From contig CAMXCT020000518.1 of NCBI GenBank assembly GCA_947184155.2, positions 97,416-161,415 on the forward strand: a stretch of 64,000 bases of DNA, in the 5' to 3' direction. Shown here piece after piece: positions 41,967 to 52,300 of this stretch. The notes beneath the pieces were generated by a model. That model saw only the letters and a list, made by a program, of their open reading frames with translations. It ran no database searches and was not told the DNA's origin. The position numbers were made by a program, and so were the translations under genes. The DNA is from Cladocopium goreaui (Eukaryota > Sar > Dinophyceae > Suessiales > Symbiodiniaceae). Positions within the stretch are counted from its first letter, which is position 1, and the number at the start of each line of letters is the position of its first letter.

Positions 41967-42634
41967 CAGTACAGTATCAACAGCATAGTTCAGTCTTTAC
42001 TAGTTTTTCCTTAGAGCCCGCTGGATGATTGAAACAAAACAAAGAAGATCCAGCTGAATGAAATGGAAACATACTTTCTTTGCATTTTTGTGCACACAAT
42101 TACGGGACACTAGTTGCATTTTATTGGTATGACAAAAAACCTGTATGCTGTGTGCTTCGATATTCCAGAAATAGTGTGCCAGTTTGTTGCATGTTTGGTT
42201 TGCTGGTTTGCTATAATATGAAGTCCCACTCTGCCCGCACACTTTGGGCTCAATGCTTCCAATGCTCTCGAGATAATTACCTAAGAATTAAAATACTCAT
42301 AGACACAAACTCACATAAGATGCGAATATGTTGTGTCTGCAGAAATTAATATAAATTTATGTAATATGTGTAGAACACGTTTATATAATTATCATAAATT
42401 GGTTGGACTAGATAATTATAGATTTACCATAATTGTCAATATTATCATATTGGTTATCCTTGTAATCTTGTGTATATAATATGGTTTTATAATATCATGG
42501 AGGGCTGGACGGCTTCAGGATGTGGTTGCCTCGATCGTCATGGCATCCATTGTGCCTTGGATGATCTGTCTTCGCAGGTCCTATGGAGGATGTTTTTTTC
42601 AAGCCATGGTGACGACTGGGGATCCCCCATGACT

Positions 42635-42740
42635 TACCCTCTGGTAAACATACAAAAAACTATGGAAAATCACAATTTTTAATGGGAAAACTCACAAAAA
42701 ATGGCAATTTTCAATAGCTATGTTAAATTACCGGAGGGTA
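42635..42740. repeat. MITE-like element family 2, copy 5
   Basis: The ends are taccctctggtaaacata and aaattaccggagggta. Confidence 0.8.
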
Positions 42741-42889
42741 AGAAACCCGCACATCAATGGCCATTCCAGGAACCCATTCATTGGAGGTACCGATTCCATA
42801 TACTTTTGGCCTATTTTTTAGGGCTATTTTTGAGGGGATATACCACCAAAATATGGCCTTTTTTTTGGAATTCCCATTGACCACATGTA

Positions 42890-42996
42890 TACCCTCTGGT
42901 AATTTAACATAGCTATTGAAACTGGCTCATTAACAGTTGATTTACCTATTCCAAATGATGATTTTCCATAGCAAACTGTTAGTTTACCCCAGGGTA
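42890..42996. repeat. MITE-like element family 2, copy 6
   Basis: The ends are taccctctggtaatttaac and gtttaccccagggta. It lies only 150 bp from copy 5. Confidence 0.8.
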
Positions 42997-43090
42997 AGTA
43001 TCTTGTATGTCAAGAAGATATGTTCAAGGAGTTTGCGCACCATATGCCAGAATCCCACACCGGAGAGAAACTGAAAAGGATCACAGAAAA

Positions 43091-43801
43091 TTAGCAGGTT
43101 GAAACAGGTGCAAGGCGCATTAGATCGTGCTGTCCAAGAGGTCCATAGGCCAAGTCTGCCTGATGCCCCAAGATTTCTGATCTGAGGTAAGTTGTGTCAG
43201 TGTTTTCTTGCTGGGGAAGAGTTTGCAGCTCAGTTGGAGTTTTTTTTTTTGAGAGATGGCAGACTTCCAAACCGCGCGGTGTTTTAAACACGTTGGGGCT
43301 TGGCCAGAGGTGGGAATGCCCTTCTTGGCCAAACCTTGCCGACTTGGCGTGTGAAGGACGGGCAAGTTGAGTTTTGTTCACGACTACTCTGGAAGATTTT
43401 GGTGCTGGATGGTGGGCGTCAGGTAATATGATGAGCAGCTCCTCGGTGATTTTCCAAGTTAGGGATTCCAGATGCTTTTCGATCTGAGTTTTGGGACAAC
43501 AACGTATACACAACGTGATAGATTTGACCAAGAAAGCTGCGTGAGCAGAAACAAGGTTGGTTGCCACAGCAGCCTGCATTGGTTGATTGAATTCAATCCC
43601 GTTACCAGTGTAGTGGTTCTGATCCTCGATGCTTGGCTGTATCAGATCTGGTGAAATCAGCCACGCTGCCCCTAGTCCTTGATCGAAACCTTGGAAGCTC
43701 ATGCTGCAGCGGGGGGCCCATTGCGGTTTTATCAGATTGGTCTTGAAATTAGTACCCTCCAACAATGAAACATGGCTGGGACACATCCTATAAATGGGCA
43801 T
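43091..43801 (-). CDS. Unrecognised 236-codon ORF
   Basis: The ORF is longer than its neighbours in this AT-rich spacer. I recognise no motif, signal peptide or membrane segment. Composition is rich in Pro, His, Ser and Leu, without a clear domain. It could be chance. Confidence 0.2.
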   Translation of the reverse strand: MPIYRMCPSHVSLLEGTNFKTNLIKPQWAPRCSMSFQGFDQGLGAAWLISPDLIQPSIEDQNHYTGNGIEFNQPMQAAVATNLVSAHAAFLVKSITLCIRCCPKTQIEKHLESLTWKITEELLIILPDAHHPAPKSSRVVVNKTQLARPSHAKSARFGQEGHSHLWPSPNVFKTPRGLEVCHLSKKKTPTELQTLPQQENTDTTYLRSEILGHQADLAYGPLGQHDLMRLAPVSTC

Positions 43802-44516
43802 TTTATCCTATAAACGGTCAAATTTTGGAAATTGATCTGCAAATGGGGATATACACGGATATACTGTGATATACCATGGGGTTCCTTAAATCCATGGCTT
43901 TCAATGTTCAATCCGGAAATGGACGTTTTTGGGGTACCACTATTTTAGGAATCCCCCACAAATGGCAATGTTCATGGGGAAAGCGACGATAAACCCGAAA
44001 AAAAAAGCAGCGAATACGATAATAGGATAATAGGATCTAGATTCTTGAGACAACCCGACAACCCCCAAATTTTTTGAAGTTGCCAGCCGTGATTCAGGGA
44101 AGCGTTGGCCACTTTTTGGAGATGGTCTATCCTTCAATCCACTGGTAAATTGGTGAATCATCATTTGTGTGCCATGAAAAACTGATTAAACGATACTATT
44201 CATCGGTATTCCATATTTTCAGACAAACCCTGCCGTTCTGAGTAAATGCAGCATATGTTGCATCTCTCAAGAATCCAGAAGATAAGAAGAAGTTCTTGCA
44301 CCCATCAGATCCCTTTCAGATCCCTTTCTCTTCATGCCGTAGCATTTGGCCAGCGAGACAACGCGTAAGCTCCAAGAACTTGACGGCCCCATTGCCATGG
44401 CGACTTCGATGAAGAGAATCCCAACGGACCAACTCATTGAGGCGAACGGCAGGGTAAAGACATGGGGATTTCATGGGGATATCACGTGGGATATCCACCA
44501 ACGAAAAAAGATGTAC

Positions 44517-44636
44517 CTGGTTGGTGGTTTGGAACATGAATTTTATGACTTTCCATATTTCCATATATTGGGAATGTCATCATCCCAACTGACGAACTCC
44601 ATCATTTTTCAGAGGGGTGGCTCAACCACCAACCAG
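44517..44636. repeat. MITE-like element family 1, copy 5
   Basis: The ends are ctggttggtggtttggaac and caaccaccaaccag. The 3-bp word TAC occurs on both sides and could be a target duplication. Confidence 0.8.
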
Positions 44637-45759
44637 TACTTATCTTCTTTTCAAGTTACATGCCATGCCATGATAATCTTGAAAAGGGGAAGGACATCCC
44701 TATGGATTGATCACCACACCCAGGTGTAGGGATTGATTTTTTTCGCCATGTTTGGTAGTCAGCCGTTGCAGTTCAAACTGGGGAAATTCCAGTTTTCGCT
44801 CAGAAATTTCCATACCCAAAATGCTTTGAACATTGGGATTCTGATATTATAATACTTGTATATATATTATGATATAATATGATTATGATATTATGTTGAT
44901 TTTGAGTATGTATATAATTTATATAATTGTAAGTGTCAGGTTGACAGTTTTCCCCCAACCCCACACATCATGTGTTTTTCAGAGGCCTTAGTGCCAAAGC
45001 TGTGCACTGCCACGGCATGCCATTGATTTCAGGAGCAAAAGAAAGGTGCCCCAATCATTCTTTGCGTCTCCTTCTGCGCCCCCGCGTGCCTTGCTTGCGA
45101 TTTGGATGTGTCCATGGGTTTGGTCCCAAAATTGGTCGGATCATTCCCAATGCGAACAGCTGCTTTAAATTACAAAGGTTTAAATACAAAGGAACATGAG
45201 GTGTCACAGTAAACGGGACGGAATGTGGTTTCCCATAATCGGGACCCTTGGAGAGACTCGATGTCAAGGTTTGGATTTTTGCCCGCGCGCATGATGACAT
45301 TGGCAACACAATCAGAATAAAATCAGGAAGCCTGAATCATTCACCCTGCTGCTCTTTCACCTAATTTACTCTGAGAGTGGAGTAAAGTGATTATGGTGGA
45401 ATACGTGGGTATGGTTTAAACTTTTATAAACAAATTGAATAAAAGCCATTTCTGCACCCGTTGGTACTCCGTTTTGCCATAGCTGTGGATGGCCTGATTT
45501 GCCAACCAACAAATGAGGTGCTGTTGCTTTTGGATTCCCTTGCTCTTCTTTTTGGGCGCAGCAAATGTGCTGCAGACCTGTGAGAACTACGAAAGGCAGT
45601 GCCACATGAGGGTGTCAGTTTTGACGTTTGGAGGGCACTTCATCTGAATATACGTACATGTACTGTATATATATATATATGCATATATGATATATATATA
45701 ATTATATATACAATTATTTGTATGTATATATTTTTATAAATACATATATATATATATAT

Positions 45760-46076
45760 TGCAGACTCAGCTGCACTGGCAACGGACTCCCTTTCCCAGG
45801 CTTCTAATGTTGAGGGGACCCCTGGTCCTACAATGTCAATGTGCCCTCCTGAGCACCCACCGAATCTTTTATGGCTGCCGCGCCGCACGAAATCTCGGAA
45901 CCCAATGGGCCTACCTAAGCCCCCAGCTTGGTGGCCCGCCTGAGCCTCTGCCTTCTGAAAGATGCGGTCAAACGATGTGATTCCCACAGGGGACATTCAG
46001 AACCCTTCCAAGAGACAGTTACTCCAGAATGAATAATCCATGCACATCCATGCTACCACATGTCAGAGAAAACACA
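45760..46076 (-). repeat. 3' LTR of the copia element
   Basis: It is identical to 54162-54478 except at 46074. It is preceded on the plus strand by a TA microsatellite (about 45665-45759), which is the target. Confidence 0.95.
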
Positions 46077-46308
46077 CTCCTCAAAAATCTATGTATTTCA
46101 AGAAGTTTTGCAGAAGGCGTAAAACGTAAGGCATGTGGATCTGTCCTTCGAGCAGCTTGATGTTATAAAAAAACTGATTGTACATACTTCCAGCAGCTTG
46201 TCGTGTTGTTCAAGTGATTGAGTCACCTTCTCCTTTGAATTCTTTCCCTGTCTCTATTGCAAGATTCAAACTTTTCCCTGAAGACTTCGCCTCAGGTTCA
46301 AGTCTTTC

Positions 46309-49300
46309 TTACAAGCCAAGGTTCTGAGCAAAAACATGCATGGCAGTTTCAGGCGCACTGTTCTGATTGTACCATTGTTGTCGAACTCTTTTGTCTGCAC
46401 GTTGCTTCAAAATCTCATCCGCATCATGGAGAATACATTTACCATACTTGAGGAACGTTCTCAACACCGTTGTGTCCATATCTTTTGTAAGTGAGTCCGC
46501 CATCTGTGCTGCGCTATGGACCCATTTAATGGCTACTCCTTCACGAAGACGATCCTTAATCACCAGGGCCTCAAGTAAAGTTCTGTATTCGGAACACTGT
46601 GGAATAGATGTTTGCTGAAGCAAATCATACAGGCTTTTGCAGTCCACAACAGCGTATGCGGTTGGTAGAGCTTTGAGAGTGGCTTCAGTCTCCTTCCAGG
46701 CTATTGCTGGGTTTAGCATCCATGCCCAATGCATTCTGGTCCAACTTAAAAGATCGAGTGCTCCGGACAAGGCATATGTCTCCGAGGCCAACGTACTAGA
46801 GACAACCCTGTTGATCTTTTTTGAGAACCAAACCAGTGGGCTTACTTTGGAGGACTTCTCTTGATCCACATCTTCAGTCGTGGCCAGAATGAGACAACCT
46901 TTTTGGGAGTTTGCTTTTTCACGTGTTGCAAATGCTGCATCTGAATATGACAAGAATCTCACCTTCTCAGGGTCTAAGGTTTGAACTCTTATACTTGTTT
47001 CAGAAAATCTTTTTGCATCATGGAGGAGGCGGTTCCCGGAAAGTAAATCATTCACTGTGGCGCATGTGATGCGAGCTTGCAACAAACTTAACCTACATGC
47101 TAAGTCAGGTCTGGTGTTCGTGGCGGCATACTGCAAGCTTCCTATTAACCCACGCAATTCCTGCAGTTCCTGTGTGGACACTGGGGATTCAGGGGTTTTT
47201 CTGCGGTCTTTGGGGACATTGATCGGGGGAATGTCCTGTACATACTCTTGTTGGCTGATGGTGATATCTCCTGATATTGCTTGGTTGACCTGGATGCCTG
47301 TGAAAGTGAACGAGCTTTGTCTCTGGCTTCCGAAAGGAAAACGCTTTTCTAGGAGAGATATGGTCTGATTAAAGGTAGTATCTCCCCCGCCGATGCCATC
47401 ATCTACATGTATTCCAAGTACCCCATGAATTTTGCTCTCATTAGTTCGAGGATTTTTCTTGGGTAGAATGAAAAGGCATGGGTCGAAAGGTGACATGACG
47501 AAACCAAGGGACAATAGGGCACTTTTCAATTCGCAATACCACAAAAGTGGGGCATTCACCAGTCCGTAAGCGCCCTTCAGCAATTCACATACTTCATTAT
47601 CTTGTAAGTTCATTTTGAGTCTAAGTTCCGATGGAGGTTCTACTCCCAAGATCCTAGAGTCTTGCCTGCTTCCGCGGAGAAATGCTGTTCGGATGTCAAA
47701 AGACCTGGCAGTCCACTTGTGGGATGCGATGCATTGCAATGCCAGCATCCGGCTGTCTCGCCCTAATGTCGGTGAATCTCTCGGCAAAGAGTCAATTTGC
47801 GGGTCTTCATATCCGAGGATAACCAGTCGGGCTTTTGCTTTTCGGGTTTGACCCGTTTCCTTTTGTTCAACTTCATCTAATGGTTTCCAAGAAAGAACCC
47901 AACGAGACCTGAGTAGCTGTCCTTCAGGGACCTTGTTTCTAAGTATCCTTCTCACTGTTTCGGTTGACAACCAGGATTCGAGTTCTTTTTCTTTGGCTTT
48001 GGAGAAAAGTTTTTGGTCTTCCGCATTGAGCTCACGAATTTTGACTTCTACCTTTTGACGTTTGGCGGCTGATGCAAGGAAGTTTTCTTGATAATCATAG
48101 GTCCTACCAAGGCACTTATGAAAATCGTCAATGGTCATTAGAATTTCTGCTTCCAAGCACTGAAGTTCCCCTGCAGGTTCACTTGAAATGAGATGATATG
48201 TGGGTTGTATTCCATCAACTTGAATGGGAAATTTTGTCTTTCCGGTCCAAGGTTCAGGCTGAGACAAATGGGCTGACACGTCTTTCTGCCATTCTTCAAC
48301 CTTTTGGAACTGCCCGCCCGTGATATAGCTCCCTTCCGTATGCCTCTGGTTTTGGATTGCATCCAGTGGTACTGGGCACTTCCATGCGTCTGACGGGAAA
48401 AACATGCGGAGTCGGGGAGTCACATGATGTCTAACCAACCAACCTTCTTGGATTTCCCAAAAATCATGTTGTGACGTCACTGCAACTAGATCTTGATCGC
48501 TATCATCAGGTATCGGTGTGATCACGGCAGGATCCATTGGAACTTCATTTGTTTCCGTTGATGATAATTGGTCATTATTCGGGCATATGGGTTCGGCATC
48601 AGGCTGTCCTACTGATGATGGTGGATGTGATGGGTTTACCTCGGGAGGATTATTTGGGTTATGTGTTAAATGAGGTGGATTGGGATTTGCACTGGATGAG
48701 GCCTCGACAATTACGTCTGGGTCTACTGAGGTGGTCTCATGGCGTGGTATGGAAAATTGAGGTGGTGAACTTTGTTGTGACAGCTCTCGAAATTGAAACA
48801 CTCCAGTACCGCTGCGTTCAGGCAATTGGAAAGACTGCAACTCAGCCTTGGAGATTCCGGACGCTTCATCTGCTGAAAGTTTTCGAATGTGTTCTGGGGC
48901 ACATCGGAACAATCTTGTCAAATGGCTGATCCACACCAAGTTGCGACCTTCGATCATGAGTATTTTGGCCGGCCCATGCCAGGCACCATCTTCTACTCCT
49001 TTGCCTGACTTCCAGTACATTACCATGTCACCTACTTGGAAATTCACACGGTCTGGTCGCGACCGGGCATGAATGGCCTTTCGGACGGCCGCACTGTGAT
49101 CGGCTTTGATGAACGCAATCCGGGCTGTCTCCCGTTTTGCCAGCATGCTCTGAAAGCGGCTGCCCTCAGTGGACTGTTCTTCGAGTCCGGCAAAGCTTGC
49201 ACTGTCGAGAAACACATTGGAATTACTACCTGGCAGTGGTTTCATTTTTCCTAAAACCCACATTTCCGGTGAAAAACCCTCATGTCGAGAAAGTGCATTC

Positions 49301-52300
49301 TTGGCGTTACACAGCTGAATAAGGCACTGTTCAAACTCTTCATGATTGGATATGGGATGGTCTTCGTTGTATTTTGATATCATATGTTTCAAAATGGCCC
49401 CATGTCTTTCCGCCCTTCCTAGCTGCCAATGGGCATCAGTTGGGATTACATAACTGGTGGTGGCCATTTCTTGGAGAAATCGAGAGAATTTTTCACTGTT
49501 GGCTTCTGTCGCGCTGTCGAACATCAGGGATTTTGGAGGACCCGCCCACCTAATCCATGCAGTGTTGAATGCATCAATCAAGCTTTCTGTGGTCTGTTGG
49601 TGGTAAGGAATTGCCACATGGAAATTTGTTGCTGAATCTATGAAGTGGTAAAACCCAAACTTATGGCCCTGCCTATCCTCCCATTCAGCGGCATCAAAAG
49701 ACACATGGTCATTGAAGTCTCGAGGTGGTTTCAACTGAGCTGGCCTTGCAATCTTCGGCTGCTGCTGTTCAAAGCACACGGGACACACAAAGTCTTGGCA
49801 ACTGCGAACTTGGTGTTCTGGCCATCCATAGCGTTTCAGCGCCAGTTGCAATGTTCGAACATCCGGATGTCCCAAGTTCTGGTGAATCTTCTTAATTTGA
49901 TTCTGGATTGGAAGACTTAGGGCTGAAAACATCGGTCCAGATTCTTTGGGAACTATCTTGGTTGTAATTGCTTCTTGGGAGGTCATGGGCAAAACCTCTG
50001 ATGGCACGGATGGAATTGTTTCCGGTGTCAACTCTGATGGTTCTTCCTCTGCTCGACTGCGTTTTGTGAGCATCGTTTCTGGACTTTCGCTGATACGCTT
50101 ATTGGAGGCGAACACAGTGATCATGATACGTGCTGGAACTCCGGCACGTGTCTGCTGCCTCTTGGACAATTGTTCCCATGATTCCCAAGCTTCATCCTGA
50201 AACGGTTGCAAGTCATCCCTTTTCCTACCGAAACATCTGCGAAATGGAGCAAGACCTTTGGATCCTATTGGACATGTTCTGAGTCGATTAGTACCCCTGC
50301 AGACATCAAGGACTACTATCTGTTTGTCAGGATACATCTTGGCAACTCCGTCAAAAAGGGGACCTTGGTCGATCACGGTTTTTCCTACTCTGGGAGCGCA
50401 CTGTTCGGCTAGGTGAATCAGCTGTCGGATGTCCAGTGTGGATTCACTTGCATTGGCTTGGGCATCAGAGGTCTGATCAGGTGTCATTTCAGGCAACGGG
50501 GCAAACAGCTGTTCGGGATGAAACTTCCCATTGAGACGTCGGCGCTTTGGCTCTGATGCTTCTTCCAGGTCATCAGTTGATTCCGTCAGAGCAACATGCT
50601 CACGGAAGGGACATTCCGATACCTGACTGCTGCACTGCAGAGCTCTGCATATGCGTCTTCCAAACAAGGAGGTGTACTTTTCCGAAAATTTTGATACTGC
50701 CATTCTGCTGAAACCTTTCGGTTTACATGAACCAGCTATTACGTCATGGGCATGCTGTCCTAAACACTGATACTGTTGTAACATTCTCCACAAAATTGAT
50801 GATGTCGTCCAAACCTGAGTTTTCTTGCGGAGAAGTTCAGCTGAGGTCGGGTGTCTTAACTGTCCGGCCATGCACATATCACATTGGACACGCAAAGCAT
50901 GTGTGACTACAAACCGCAATTCCGATTGATCAATCATTTCTGATCCAGCCGGCTGTTCTAAGTGAGCATGAAATTTCCCTGGCCTCCAGTGCTGCAATCG
51001 GAAAAGTGCATCGCAGAGCCAGAGGTGAACACTCTCACTTTGACGATCGGATGAGATTTGGGTCTGCAGTTTGAGGGACTTGTTCATATTGAGTCTATTC
51101 CAAAGGCTCCAGGGTCCACATCTCGGGGCAAGCCAAATATGTTGAGGTCGATAAGTCCAGAGTACATCATAAAGCCGACATCGTCCCCCAAAAGTGCTGA
51201 GATCCCCTTGTTGTAACCCAAATCTGATCGTAGACAGCCCCAACAGTCTCCCTTGATGAGTGATTTCACTGTCAGCGGAACAATACACCTCCAGGATATC
51301 CACCTTGGAATTCTTCCAATGTTGTTGAATCTGATGTGATTGCAAATTGGGAAATTTCTTGGAGAAATATGTCCACATTTCTTGATACACCCAGTTGTCT
51401 TTGATGTCAGAAAAAGTTTCCCTTTCAGAAAAATACGCTTCATCAATCACATTGTGGGGTTGATCCTGTATCATCTGTTGCCCAATATGATCACACATCA
51501 ACGTTCTTAGATCATCTCCGCTGGTGGCTTCACTCAGGAGCGAAGGTTCTGGCTGTTTTGCATGGCCAATTGCGTCAGGTTCTGCAATTGGACTGCGATC
51601 TGATTGAGACTGATCTCCATGTTGGAGATTCGATCCCTCTGCTGCACCAACTCGTTCTGCATGGCCTGGTTCTCCTCCTGCACCACACTCCAGGGTTTGC
51701 TGGGTTCTGATTCGGACCAGCTCCCATGACTCTCCAGATCGATCGGCTTTCGGGCTGCTGCCTTCGACTTGGTCATGAACGTCGTTGGCACTTGTTCTTT
51801 GGTCTCCTTGGACGTTGGACTGTCCTGGAGAAGCTCCTGACGCTCCACATAGAGTTCCACAAAGTACAGGAACGGTTGGTGTGTGGACTTCTTGCTGCCC
51901 GTGTACTTTCGGACAAACCACTGCACATATTTGGGGTCTTCCTTGATCACATCGATAAACTTCTGGTTGACCTTCGTCTCCCCAAACGCGATCCTCATCT
52001 CTGAGAGCTGTTCGAACGACATGTTCTGAAACTCCTCGTGACGTTTTTGATGAGTCACAGCTTGAAGTCGATCGGCGAGAGATGGGCTGGACATCTTGGT
52101 GCGGTGTCTCGGGAGATTCACTTGCGGGTGCTACGGGTTGTGCGTCACTGCTTGACTGATCAAAATGCTGAGATTGGTCTTGATTCGACTTGGTGGCTTT
52201 TTCATCTGAGATATCTGCTGTGCTATGCATGATATTGTGTTCCATCGACCCCTTTTCCATGGTTGGCATGACATGCTTTTGATTCCCCAAACGGATCAGT

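Larger units (their letters stand above)
40255..45759. other. Spacer with microsatellites and MITE-like repeats
   Basis: No recognisable gene. The stretch includes a long TA/TATC microsatellite (40630-41000), an AAG/AAT-rich patch (about 41610-41720), three family 2 elements, one family 1 element, and a 236-codon minus-strand ORF of unknown nature (43091-43801). Confidence 0.5.

Noticed and set aside
41427..41986. Phe/Leu-rich minus-strand ORFs
   Set aside because: They are the antisense of an AAG/AAT-rich patch. The apparent membrane segment is compositional.
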